Source: an uncultured bacterium
Lineage (GTDB): Bacteria; Bacillota; Clostridia; Peptostreptococcales; Anaerovoracaceae
Length of the DNA: 58,123 nt
Direction of reading: 5' to 3'
Assembly: GCA_905214195.1 (NCBI GenBank)
Contig: CAJMLH010000009.1
Span: forward strand, 1 to 58,123
A program made the position numbers and the translations under genes. Below are positions 41,773 through 49,967 of the stretch, piece by piece. The stretch's first letter is position 1, and the number at the start of each line of letters is the position of its first letter. The notes under the pieces were generated by a model. It was not told where the DNA came from and searched no databases. It saw only the letters and a program-made list of their open reading frames with translations.

Positions 41773-42715
41773 CCGGTAACTTTCCGCCTATAGACTCCGG
41801 CTCCATTTCGTATAATATCTTATTAAAGGTTTTGAGCATATCTGTTCCCGTTTCGGCATGCTTGCCTGCGTAAAGAACGATATGGCAGCTTGGTATTGCC
41901 GCAATCGCTATGTCTTCGTTTCCTATGAAACCTTTTTCAACTATGATTTTTGCCGCCTCCTCAGGTGATTCATTTACAAAATCAACCGACTCTTTAAGGT
42001 CATTGAGCAATACTTTAAGGTCATCTGCACGCTCTTCTGCAAATGCTCTCTGTGCAATCAGAACTCCCATAGGAAGCTCTGTTCCTGTACTTTCTTCCCA
42101 AAGTTCGTTTATATCAAATAAATCTTCCACCTTGCCTTTGCCGGACATTATGGCAGTTGAGACAAACGGCTCCGGAATCATCGCTAATGTTCCTTCTTCG
42201 CTTAAAAGTTTTGAGTTGACTTCTGAATGGTTACTAAGCCATTCTACCTGCACATCTTCATAAAGCGTAAGTCCGTTATCTGCAAGAATTTTTTCAAGCA
42301 CATATTCAGGTGTGCCTCCTCGTCCGCTGGCCACAATGGTCTTACCTTTCAGCTCAGTTACATCGTCCAAATTTACATTGTTTCCCACAATTTGAAGCAT
42401 GCCAAGTGCAATCGGGCTGACTGCTACGATTTCGCCGCCTGTCTTATTGTATAATACCGATGCAAGATTAGACGGCACTGCCGCAACATCTGCTTCTCCG
42501 CTTATAACTTTAGCCACTACATCTGTAGGAGCCTGATATGTCGTAACATTATATTTTTCTTCCATATCTAAAAGTTTAACTGTAGCCATGCCGGTCGGCC
42601 CGTTCAATACCGCCAAATTTACAGTCTTACTTACAGTATCGTTCTTGGCCCCGCATCCTGTAATCATAACAAATGTCATAATCAGTGCCATACATGCTGC
42701 AATAATTTTTTTCAT
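41750..42715 (-). CDS. ABC transporter substrate-binding lipoprotein, NMT1/SsuA-like
   Basis: From the ATG at 42715 (AGAGGT site) the 321-residue protein has a lipoprotein signal with lipobox ITGC. It has the type II periplasmic-binding fold of the NMT1/THI5-like and SsuA group (GEADVAAVPSNLASVLYN, LKGKTIVASGRGGTPEYVLEKIL). The ligand could be a pyrimidine precursor of thiamine, a sulfonate or another small organic compound; sequence alone does not decide. It lies between the TM1266-like regulator and the fused permease-ATPase. Confidence 0.85.
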   Translation of the reverse strand: MKKIIAACMALIMTFVMITGCGAKNDTVSKTVNLAVLNGPTGMATVKLLDMEEKYNVTTYQAPTDVVAKVISGEADVAAVPSNLASVLYNKTGGEIVAVSPIALGMLQIVGNNVNLDDVTELKGKTIVASGRGGTPEYVLEKILADNGLTLYEDVQVEWLSNHSEVNSKLLSEEGTLAMIPEPFVSTAIMSGKGKVEDLFDINELWEESTGTELPMGVLIAQRAFAEERADDLKVLLNDLKESVDFVNESPEEAAKIIVEKGFIGNEDIAIAAIPSCHIVLYAGKHAETGTDMLKTFNKILYEMEPESIGGKLPDEDLYYQ

Positions 42716-42777
42716 TTTCTTACCTCTCTTATTCTTTCTTACGGTGCTGCTTCCTATAGCTTTAGACAAAAATGCCT

Positions 42778-43023
42778 CTATTTTTTTGAATATACAGTCT
42801 TGCTGCTAACTCCATTGATTGCCCCCAGCTTTCCCGACAAAGCGCTTATTTCATCCATAGGTCCATCTACAGCAATGCTTATTATACCGATGTTTTTTAC
42901 TCTATACGGCACTCCCATCCGGCCTATGATGTGCTGTCTGTATTGATGAAGCAGAGAATTTATTTTATCTGCCGCTTCAATATCCTCAACAATTATGCTT
43001 ATTACGGCTACTCTTGTTTCCAT
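42778..43023 (-). CDS. TM1266-family protein (iron-only hydrogenase system regulator)
   Basis: This 81-residue ACT-like/NikR-C-like protein starts METRVAVISIIVED and contains HIIGRMGVPYR and ALSGKLGAINGVSSKTVYSK, the signature of the TM1266 family, often found with [FeFe]-hydrogenase maturation genes. The ATG at 43023 is chosen because AAAGGAG lies upstream; a longer frame runs into the terminator hairpin. No hydE, hydF or hydG is in this window. It is the first gene after the terminator-linked leader. Confidence 0.88.
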   Translation of the reverse strand: METRVAVISIIVEDIEAADKINSLLHQYRQHIIGRMGVPYRVKNIGIISIAVDGPMDEISALSGKLGAINGVSSKTVYSKK

Positions 43024-43036
43024 TTTTTCTCCTTTC

Positions 43037-43131
43037 AAAAAAAATAAGCACCGAAAAAATTCGGCACTTATCATCCCTGTCTTTATTACAAGCCTTTCCC
43101 CTCAGATTACCTTCGGGCGTCAGTACCGTCA
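43037..43131 (-). promoter_or_regulatory. Riboswitch-like leader with mutually exclusive P1 and terminator
   Basis: On the minus strand an 11-bp terminator stem (43070-43060 with 43055-43045) is followed by eight U residues (43044-43037), right at the GAAAGGAG binding site of the TM1266-like gene. No promoter fits between the two. Upstream, CGGTACT (43128-43122) can pair over 7 bp with AGTGCCG (43068-43062), which is also the 5' arm of the terminator. The ~53 enclosed bases are rich in conserved-looking GA/GG stretches. This is the plan of a transcription-controlling riboswitch. It matches no class I know, including TPP, FMN, SAM-I, lysine and THF. Confidence 0.6.
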
Positions 43132-43137
43132 TATTAT

Positions 43138-44190
43138 TTACTTTAACTCTTCATTATCGCTTTCTTTGATTTGCGGAACTATATGCTGAGAGTCGGTTAA
43201 AAAGATATACAGATACATAAGGGTTATAGCGGAAAGTCCCAAGAACTCCACATAAAGTCCTCTGCTGTACAAAACAGCCGCAACTCCCATAATAGCTGTT
43301 ATTCCGTAAAGCATAAGAGTAGCTCGTCTCTGTCCGTATCCAAGATTCATAAGTCTGTGATGTAAATGTCCCTTGTCGGCTCCCATAATAGGCTTTCTAT
43401 TTACAAACCGTCTAAAGATTGCAAACGCTGTATCAAATATCGGTACTCCCAATACAAGAACCGGTATTATCATAGAAACGAATGTTGCACTTTTAACCGT
43501 ACCAAGTACCGATAATGTGGATAACATAAATCCCAAATACAGAGAGCCTCCGTCACCCATAAAAATCTTTGCCGGATAGAAATTATACGGCAAAAACCCA
43601 AGTGCTCCGCCTGCAAGTGCAAGCATAGCTCCCGCTGCAAGATATGTTCCGTGTATATATGCCGCATACGCTATGCATAGCGATACTATCGCAGCAGTAC
43701 CGGCAGCCAATCCGTCAAGACCATCTATCAAGTTTACCGTATTTGTTATGCCCACTATCCACAAAATCGTGATTACAAAACAAAGTACAGTTCCAAGCTG
43801 ACTGTTTCCCGAACCGAAATAATTTGTTATAAATTCGATTCGTATGTCACACATATACATTACGATGGCAACTAACAGCTGGCCTGCAAATTTCACTTTA
43901 GGTGAAAGATTTTTAAGATCATCTAAAACCCCAAGAAGATATATCATCACCCCTCCTGCGGTAATAATCAATATCTTGGGATCAAATCTAAGAAAAATCA
44001 GCATGGATATGGTGCTTCCGGCAAATATAGCCAGTCCGCCAAACCGTGGCATAATCTTTGTATGCATTCTTCTGTTGTCTTTGGGTATATCAACTGCTCC
44101 GATTTTCGGCGCCAGTCTGATAGCAAGAGGAGTCACTGCTACAGCAATAACAAATGCTACCAAAAAAGTCACCCACAATGTGCTGTACAT
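43138..44190 (-). CDS. tagO: Undecaprenyl-phosphate sugar-1-phosphate transferase, WecA/TagO family
   Basis: The 350-residue integral membrane protein has about ten spans. It carries the family motifs of the MraY/WecA superfamily: GVLDDLKNLSP with the Asp pair, NTVNLIDGLDGLAAG, MGDGGSLYLGF and a His-rich ADKGHLHHRLM loop. It loads GlcNAc-1-phosphate or a similar sugar onto undecaprenyl phosphate for teichoic acid or other glycopolymer synthesis. HLHHR is typical of WecA/TagO rather than MraY. It follows the dCMP deaminase gene by 26 bp. Confidence 0.9.
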   Translation of the reverse strand: MYSTLWVTFLVAFVIAVAVTPLAIRLAPKIGAVDIPKDNRRMHTKIMPRFGGLAIFAGSTISMLIFLRFDPKILIITAGGVMIYLLGVLDDLKNLSPKVKFAGQLLVAIVMYMCDIRIEFITNYFGSGNSQLGTVLCFVITILWIVGITNTVNLIDGLDGLAAGTAAIVSLCIAYAAYIHGTYLAAGAMLALAGGALGFLPYNFYPAKIFMGDGGSLYLGFMLSTLSVLGTVKSATFVSMIIPVLVLGVPIFDTAFAIFRRFVNRKPIMGADKGHLHHRLMNLGYGQRRATLMLYGITAIMGVAAVLYSRGLYVEFLGLSAITLMYLYIFLTDSQHIVPQIKESDNEELK

Positions 44191-44216
44191 ATTACTGAGG
44201 CTCCTTCAACTTTTTA

Positions 44217-44660
44217 CTATAGTTTTTCTACACTTATGCCTGCTTCATCAAGTATGGACGAAGCAAGTTCATCAGGGTATCCCTCTCTTATAACTATTCT
44301 CTTTATTCCTGCATTTAATATCATCTTTGCGCATATTGCACAAGGTTGATGAGTTATGTAAATCGTTCCGCCCTCTACGCTGTTTCCCATAACGGCTGCC
44401 TGAATTATGGCATTCTGTTCCGCATGAAGCGCCATACAAAGTTCATGCCTTTGTCCTGACGGAACATTAAGCTGCTGTCTGAGGCATCCTCCTCTGTCCT
44501 CACAGTGCATTATTCCCCTCGGTGCACCGTTATAGCCTGTAGCTATGGCATGACGATCCTTAACGATAACTGCACCTACATGTCTTCTCATACAAGTGGA
44601 GCGTTTTGCCGTCAATTCAGCCATTTCCATAAAATACTCGTCCCAAGAAGGTCTTTTCAT
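44217..44660 (-). CDS. Deoxycytidylate (dCMP) deaminase, ComEB-like
   Basis: From the ATG at 44660 (AGGAG site) the 147-residue protein has the zinc-binding HAEQNA and PCAIC motifs and the N-terminal TCMRRHVGAVIVKD typical of dCMP deaminases. It makes dUMP for thymidylate synthesis. The start is two bases beyond the truA stop region, so it is co-transcribed with truA and wecA/tagO. Confidence 0.92.
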   Translation of the reverse strand: MKRPSWDEYFMEMAELTAKRSTCMRRHVGAVIVKDRHAIATGYNGAPRGIMHCEDRGGCLRQQLNVPSGQRHELCMALHAEQNAIIQAAVMGNSVEGGTIYITHQPCAICAKMILNAGIKRIVIREGYPDELASSILDEAGISVEKL

Positions 44661-44661
44661 T

Positions 44662-45447
44662 TCAAATCTCCTGTTCGTAATAAACTTCAACTAAGTATAA
44701 GCCTTCCGCAGGAGCTTTATGTCCTGCTCTAACTCTGTTTACGGACTCGATTACTGCCGGTATATCGTCAGCATTTCTCTTTCCCAGTCCTACTTCAACA
44801 AGTGTTCCTGCTATTATCCTTACCATATTATAAAGAAACCCATCGCCTGAAATTTCCATTATAATGTCATTTCCATGCCTTTCCACCGTAAAGTCATATA
44901 TTGTTCGCACAGTTGTTTCTCTTTCCTGACCTCCGGCAGATTGAAAAGATGCAAAGTCATGGGTTCCCTTGATATATCCGGCGGCTTTTTTCATTTCTTC
45001 TATATTTAAGGGAGAAGTCACCTGATAGCAATATTTTCTTCTGAAAATATCAATATCGCCGCTATTGGATATCACATACCTGTATTTTTTTCCCTTTGAA
45101 TCAAATCTGGCATGGAATTCCTGCGGCATTTCATGTGCCGATATAATTCTCACATCACCTACTACCGATGCCATTCTCTTGCCACCTGCCAATATGTTGT
45201 TAGCCGCCGTGACTATTTTATCGGTAGGAATTCCGTATCTGCCGCAAAATGAAGCTCTCTGCCCCAAAGCATGAACTCCTGAATCAGTACGGCTTGTCCC
45301 GTTAAGTTTTACCTCAGCGCCGCAGACTTTCGTCAAAACCTGCTCCAATTCTCCCTGTACGGTTCTCACTTTAGGCTGGCGCTGCCATCCGCAAAATTCG
45401 CTTCCGTCATATTCTATTGTAAGCAAAATGTTTCTTTCTGAAATCAT
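44662..45447 (-). CDS. truA: tRNA pseudouridine(38-40) synthase
   Basis: TruA (261 residues from the ATG at 45447) modifies the anticodon stem-loop. The catalytic Asp lies in GTSRTDSGVHALGQ, and YDGSEFCGWQRQ and FLYNMVRIIAGTL are family signatures. The chosen start has GGTG six bases upstream; earlier in-frame starts have weaker sites. Confidence 0.94.
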   Translation of the reverse strand: MISERNILLTIEYDGSEFCGWQRQPKVRTVQGELEQVLTKVCGAEVKLNGTSRTDSGVHALGQRASFCGRYGIPTDKIVTAANNILAGGKRMASVVGDVRIISAHEMPQEFHARFDSKGKKYRYVISNSGDIDIFRRKYCYQVTSPLNIEEMKKAAGYIKGTHDFASFQSAGGQERETTVRTIYDFTVERHGNDIIMEISGDGFLYNMVRIIAGTLVEVGLGKRNADDIPAVIESVNRVRAGHKAPAEGLYLVEVYYEQEI

Positions 45448-45516
45448 GTCTAACACCGCCTGAAAACTTTTCATCCAACTTGCAACTTTATGCAAATTTT
45501 TTTATACCTATGACGA

Positions 45517-45813
45517 TTAAGCTTTCGGCAGGACAATCTGCTTGTTTTCCTTGGACTCTCTGTACAATGTGAACTTTCGTCCTATAGCCTGTACAAATTC
45601 AGCTTTAAGTTCTAAAGCTATTTCGTTGGCTGTGTCCTTTGGTGTCAAATCACATCCCTCCTGAAGTTTTACTTTCACAAGTTCCCTTGCTTCAAGGCAT
45701 GTATCTATTTCTTTTTTGACATTCTCTGTAACTCCGGCTTTCCCAATATAAACAACAGGGTCTATATTGTGAGCTAAAGCCTTAAGAAAGCTTCTCTGTT
45801 TACTTGTTATCAT
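45517..45813 (-). CDS. yhbY: YhbY-family RNA-binding protein
   Basis: This 98-residue protein is a full-length CRM (CRS1-YhbY) domain. It has an RSFLKALAHNIDPVVYIGKAGVTENV N-terminus and the GRKFTLYRESKENK C-terminal RNA-binding loop. Family members associate with 50S precursors. It lies 15 bp downstream of the A24 peptidase gene and 69 bp upstream of truA. Confidence 0.9.
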   Translation of the reverse strand: MITSKQRSFLKALAHNIDPVVYIGKAGVTENVKKEIDTCLEARELVKVKLQEGCDLTPKDTANEIALELKAEFVQAIGRKFTLYRESKENKQIVLPKA

Positions 45814-45828
45814 CTATATTATCCTTTC

Positions 45829-46548
45829 TCAGATGTTTATCATAATATTATAACTCATTTGATGTAAAATGACCAGATAAATTGCCGAAGATATGGCTAT
45901 GTACGGTACGAGAGGGCGCTGCTCTCTTGGCTTTATTCGTTTCCTTGCCATAAGAAATGCCAGATGAAACGCACTTACAAAAGTCGAAAGCACAAACACT
46001 GCCAAAATGCCGCCAACACCAAGGCAAAGCCCAAGTGCTCCGAAAAGCTTTATGTCTCCTCCGCCCAAAGTGTCCTTTTTATATATCAGCTTACCTAACA
46101 CACCTATAAGCAGCATGATTCCAAAGCCTATAAGTCCTCCCCAGATACCGGAAAATTCTCCTCCGCTATGATGTGGAACAAATCCGGCAGCTGCCACCAT
46201 CAGCAATATTATAAACTGATCCGGCACTATACCGTACTTCAAATCGGCAATAGCCATTTCTGATAAAATCCAGCATGTTATAAGGGCAATTACAGCATAT
46301 ACAGGATCCTTTAACCCCATATATATTCCGGCCATAACAAAGAAACAGGAAAACCAATATTTCCACGGAACACTTTTTATTCTCTGGCAAGTCGGATTCA
46401 ACAGTTCCTCATCAGGCTCTTTTCCGTAGTCGCACAGCCACTTGCCCGGTATTTTATTAAACACATAGACAACACTGTTTCCCAATATTATGCCTATTGC
46501 TACTGCTGCCGCACATACAGCTGTTATTCTCAGATAATCTAATCCCAT
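45829..46548 (-). CDS. A24 prepilin peptidase-like protein
   Basis: The 239-residue membrane protein has about seven spans. The two aspartyl protease positions are seen in AIADLKYGIVPDQ and the GGGDIKLFGALGLCLG (GxGD) motif. The N-terminal zinc-methylase domain of PilD (paired CxxC) is absent, although ~75 residues precede the first catalytic Asp. It may process type IV-like or Tad pilins, but no pilin or assembly gene is in the window. Confidence 0.85.
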   Translation of the reverse strand: MGLDYLRITAVCAAAVAIGIILGNSVVYVFNKIPGKWLCDYGKEPDEELLNPTCQRIKSVPWKYWFSCFFVMAGIYMGLKDPVYAVIALITCWILSEMAIADLKYGIVPDQFIILLMVAAAGFVPHHSGGEFSGIWGGLIGFGIMLLIGVLGKLIYKKDTLGGGDIKLFGALGLCLGVGGILAVFVLSTFVSAFHLAFLMARKRIKPREQRPLVPYIAISSAIYLVILHQMSYNIMINI

Positions 46549-46570
46549 CTAAAATCCCCTTTATTTAAAA

Positions 46571-46606
46571 GGAGCATCTCCGTAATAAAAATCAGAAAGA
46601 TGCTCC
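46571..46606 (-). terminator. Terminator after the AIM24 gene
   Basis: A 9-bp stem GGAGCATCT/AGATGCTCC (46571-46579 with 46598-46606), followed on the minus strand by TTTTAAAT. Confidence 0.7.
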
Positions 46607-46618
46607 ATACTTTTGCTG

Positions 46619-47302
46619 TTACTGTGTGCTCGTAGGAATAAACGGTATAAGCGCCTTTGCAACATTGCCGGCAGGCATGGTCTGAAGAGTTATTTTGCCC
46701 GGTCCGGTCACAACTGTGTTAAAAACACCTTCTCCGCCGAAAAACATATTTTTTACACCCTTTACCGCTTCTATATCCACCGAGCAAGTTGCTTCCATCA
46801 TTGCAAGATGTCCGGTATCAACAAGCATCTTCTGCCCCGGAGCCAAATCATATTCTACAACGGCACCGTCTATTTCAACAAAGGCTATCCCGTTTCCGGT
46901 AAGCTTTTGCATTATGAAACCTTCTCCGCCGAAAAATCCCGCTCCCAGCTTTTTTTGGAAATGCATGGAAACATCCACTCCCTCTACACCTGCCAAAAAC
47001 GAACTTTTTTGAACAATCAAAGGCTTTTCAGGTGTTACCTCAACAGGAAGTATAGTTCCCGGAAAACTTGAAGCAAATGCTATGATTCCTTCTCCGCCCA
47101 CTGCGGTATATCTGTTCTGAAAGATTGTCTCTCCTGCAAACATGCGCCCTAAAGCTTTACCTATTCCACCGTTACTGGTCGTTTCCATTTTCATATTTGC
47201 CGACATCCAGCTCATACTTCCGTTTTCTGTTATCATGCATTCACCTTTATCAAGCTGACATATAACTACCGGAAGCGGTGTTCCCTCAATTTTATATCTC
47301 AT
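46619..47302 (-). CDS. AIM24 (DUF124/TIGR00266) family protein
   Basis: The 227-residue protein is a Gly-rich, all-beta double-psi-like or tandem-sheet protein of the AIM24 family (GIGKALGRMFAGETIFQNRYTA, GVKNMFFGGEGVFNTVVTGPG). Bacterial members have no firm function. It has no signal peptide, so it is probably cytoplasmic. It sits 22 bp after glnS. Confidence 0.9.
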   Translation of the reverse strand: MRYKIEGTPLPVVICQLDKGECMITENGSMSWMSANMKMETTSNGGIGKALGRMFAGETIFQNRYTAVGGEGIIAFASSFPGTILPVEVTPEKPLIVQKSSFLAGVEGVDVSMHFQKKLGAGFFGGEGFIMQKLTGNGIAFVEIDGAVVEYDLAPGQKMLVDTGHLAMMEATCSVDIEAVKGVKNMFFGGEGVFNTVVTGPGKITLQTMPAGNVAKALIPFIPTSTQ

Positions 47303-47323
47303 GGTCCGTCTCCTTTACAGATA

Positions 47324-48952
47324 TTATTTTTTCCAAGAACTTTTCAGTCCTACGATTTCATTAAACACAGGAGTCTCTTTTGTATGAAGTTTGGAGTCCG
47401 CAACAAAATATCCATGTCTAAAGAACTGGAATCTTTCGCCCGGCTGTGCATCCTTAACTGAGTTTTCTGCATAAGCCGTCGAAATCTTTACTGTTTGAGG
47501 ATTGTTCACCATTTCTCCCTCTTCATTTTCCACAAGAAGGTAACCGTACTGTCTCACTGTAACGGGAACTGCGTTGGCAGCGTCCACAAAATGTATCGTT
47601 CCTTTAACTTTGCGACCTTCAAATCCGTTGCCGCTTCTTGTTTCAGGGTCGTAAGTACAGTGTATTTCTTTAATTGAACCGTCTTCGTTTTTCACAAAAT
47701 CAGTACACTTAATAAAATATGCGCCTTTTAATCTTACCTCGTTTCCCGGGAAAAGTCTGAAATACTTTTTAGGCGGTTCTTCCATAAAATCGGCTCCGTC
47801 TATCCACAGTTCTCTGGAAAAAGATACTTCCCTTGTTCCCATTTCAGGGTTCTGAACATTGTTTTCCACTTGGCACAGTTCAGATTTTCCCTCAGGATAA
47901 TTTGTGATTATAACTTTAACCGGGTCAAATATTACATTACGGCTTTCTACTTTTTCTTTAAGATCTTCACGAACGCAATGTTCAAGAAGAGAAATATCAA
48001 CGGTGCTGTTCGCCTTAGCAACTCCAATGGTCTCACAGAAACTTCTTACAGCCTCAGGCGTATATCCTCTGCGGCGTATGCCTGCAATGGTAGGCATACG
48101 GGGATCATCCCAGCCTTCTACCACACCATCTTCAACCATTGCCTTAAGATATCTTTTGGACATAACTGTATTGGTAAGGTTGAGCCTTGCAAACTCTATC
48201 TGCTGAGGAGGCATAGACCACCAGCCGACTTCTTTTAAAACCCAATCATAAAGCGGTCTGTGATCCTCAAATTCCAATGTGCATATTGAATGGGTTATTC
48301 CCTCTATTGCATCTTCAATCGGATGAGCAAAGTCATACATCGGATATATGCACCACTTGTCGCCTGTATTGTGATGCGAAGCGTGAGCTATTCTGTAGAT
48401 AATAGGGTCTCTCATGTTTATATTGGGAGACGCCATATCTATCTTGGCTCTCAGAACTTTTTCTCCGTCTTTGTACTTTCCGGCTTTCATCTCTTCAAAC
48501 AGATTAAGATTTTCCTCAACACTTCTGTTTCTGTAAGGACTTTCTTTTCCGGGTTCTTTTAATGTTCCTCTGTATTCTCTTATCTCATCGCCGGTAAGAT
48601 CGCACACGAATGCTTTTCCCTTTTTAATAAGCTCTACTGCGGCTTCATACATCTTATCAAAGTAATCTGATGCCCACAGTCTCTTATCCCAGTCAAATCC
48701 CAGCCATCTTACATCAGCCTCAATGGAATCCACATATTCCATATCTTCCTTTACCGGATTGGTGTCATCGTATCTCAGATTGCACTTTCCGCCATACTTA
48801 ACAGCGGTAGTGAAATTTAAACATATGGACTTGGCGTGTCCTATGTGCAGGTATCCGTTCGGTTCAGGAGGGAAGCGTGTGCAAACTTTTTCTCCGTATT
48901 TGTGATTTTCAAGATCTTTTTCTATAATTTCGTGAATAAAGTTGTCTGCCAT
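47324..48952 (-). CDS. glnS: Glutaminyl-tRNA synthetase
   Basis: GlnS (542 residues) is a class I synthetase: PPEPNGYLHIGHAKS holds the HIGH motif and VMSKRYLK the KMSKS-type loop. The C-terminal anticodon-binding barrels (ILREGVEL-type segments, IHFVDAANAVPV) are complete. Many Firmicutes lack GlnRS and use transamidation through GatCAB, so its presence is worth noting; such lineages may keep both. The start has TTTGGAGG. Confidence 0.96.
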   Translation of the reverse strand: MADNFIHEIIEKDLENHKYGEKVCTRFPPEPNGYLHIGHAKSICLNFTTAVKYGGKCNLRYDDTNPVKEDMEYVDSIEADVRWLGFDWDKRLWASDYFDKMYEAAVELIKKGKAFVCDLTGDEIREYRGTLKEPGKESPYRNRSVEENLNLFEEMKAGKYKDGEKVLRAKIDMASPNINMRDPIIYRIAHASHHNTGDKWCIYPMYDFAHPIEDAIEGITHSICTLEFEDHRPLYDWVLKEVGWWSMPPQQIEFARLNLTNTVMSKRYLKAMVEDGVVEGWDDPRMPTIAGIRRRGYTPEAVRSFCETIGVAKANSTVDISLLEHCVREDLKEKVESRNVIFDPVKVIITNYPEGKSELCQVENNVQNPEMGTREVSFSRELWIDGADFMEEPPKKYFRLFPGNEVRLKGAYFIKCTDFVKNEDGSIKEIHCTYDPETRSGNGFEGRKVKGTIHFVDAANAVPVTVRQYGYLLVENEEGEMVNNPQTVKISTAYAENSVKDAQPGERFQFFRHGYFVADSKLHTKETPVFNEIVGLKSSWKK

Positions 48953-48984
48953 TTTATTTCCTCCAAAAAGTGTGTATATTGTAA

Positions 48985-49013
48985 ATTATATCATCACAAC
49001 AAAAATTTATCCA
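48985..49013 (-). promoter_or_regulatory. Sigma-A promoter of glnS
   Basis: On the minus strand TGGATA (49013-49008), 17 bases, TATAAT (48990-48985). The short leader (about 25 bases) leaves no room for a T-box. Confidence 0.6.
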
Positions 49014-49029
49014 GTACCGCTTATAATTT

Positions 49030-49058
49030 TTGACATTCATTTTTTGATAATTTATAAT
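49030..49058 (+). promoter_or_regulatory. Sigma-A promoter of the VanY-type peptidase gene
   Basis: TTGACA (49030-49035), exactly 17 bases, TATAAT (49053-49058): a full consensus promoter, about 25 bases before the ATG. Confidence 0.9.
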
Positions 49059-49086
49059 GTCGATATAACGAAAAAGGAGTAGGGCC

Positions 49087-49929
49087 ATGAAAAAGACAAG
49101 TAAGTACGCTGCAGTATTTATCCTTCTATTCTCCGTGATTTTTATATATGGATGTCAAAACATCAATTCAAAAAAATATGCAACATGCAGTATCTTTTAT
49201 TCATTGAGCGAATTAACAGAAAAATTTGATACTTATGCAAAATCCCGGATTGATTCGCAAAGTTCAGAAGATCCTTTGCCCGGCAGCAGTGCAAGTCCAA
49301 ACAATACCGGCGAAAATAAAGACATAATGGGAATCCCGGACATAATCGCCACACGCACTTACGATGACAGAAACAATCTGGTTCTTGTCAATAAATATTA
49401 TACTGTTTCTCAGGATTACCATCCGTCGGATATGGTTGCAGTGGACGGCTCTCTTTCAACCAATCAGGGGCTTTACCTTAAGAAAAACGCATATGATGCC
49501 TATCTCAAAATGCTAAGCGATGCCCATGACCAAGGAATAAAGTTTCTTATATGCTCAGCTTATCGTTCTTACGACTTGCAAAAAAGTCTTTATAACAATT
49601 CCCTCGTCCAAAACGGCGAAAAATTCACCAACACTCGTTCCGCCTATCCGGGCAGAAGCGAGCATCACACAGGCCTTGCCATTGACATCACATCACAATC
49701 TATGGGGTATGGTCTCAGCCAAAATTTTATAAATTATCCGGAAGGTCTCTGGCTCAATAACAATTGCAGCAAATACGGCTTCATAATCCGTTACCCAAAG
49801 GGCAAAACTCATATTACCGGTTATGATTACGAACCTTGGCATCTGCGGTATGTAGGTTCAAATGCAGCAAATGAAATAACTGCCAAAGGGCTAACCTTAG
49901 AAGAATATTTAGGCAAAGTAAATAATTAA
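49087..49929 (+). CDS. D,D-carboxypeptidase, VanY family (M15B), lipoprotein
   Basis: The 280-residue protein has a lipoprotein signal with lipidated Cys near residue 23 (IYGC) and a Ser/Asn-rich linker. It then has the M15B zinc peptidase domain: SAYRSYDLQ, SEHHTGLAIDI (His and Asp ligands) and EPWHLRYV (His ligand). It trims the terminal D-Ala of peptidoglycan stem peptides. No vanA/H/X genes are nearby, so a housekeeping role is more likely than vancomycin resistance. Confidence 0.92.
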   Translation: MKKTSKYAAVFILLFSVIFIYGCQNINSKKYATCSIFYSLSELTEKFDTYAKSRIDSQSSEDPLPGSSASPNNTGENKDIMGIPDIIATRTYDDRNNLVLVNKYYTVSQDYHPSDMVAVDGSLSTNQGLYLKKNAYDAYLKMLSDAHDQGIKFLICSAYRSYDLQKSLYNNSLVQNGEKFTNTRSAYPGRSEHHTGLAIDITSQSMGYGLSQNFINYPEGLWLNNNCSKYGFIIRYPKGKTHITGYDYEPWHLRYVGSNAANEITAKGLTLEEYLGKVNN

Positions 49930-49937
49930 ACTTTTGT

Positions 49938-49966
49938 GATGCCGTGCCGCAACCATGCACGGCATC
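49938..49966. terminator. Terminator after the VanY-type gene
   Basis: A 10-bp stem GATGCCGTGC/GCACGGCATC (49938-49947 with 49957-49966) followed by TTTATTTTT on the plus strand; it ends two bases before the convergent gene. Confidence 0.8.
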
Positions 49967-49967
49967 T

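Noticed and set aside
43037..43131. TPP, FMN, SAM-I, lysine or THF riboswitch
   Set aside because: None of the conserved core strings of these classes is present in the leader; only the P1/terminator plan is riboswitch-like.
48953..49086. T-box leader upstream of glnS
   Set aside because: The promoter is only about 30 bases before the start codon, and no T-box core or specifier loop fits.
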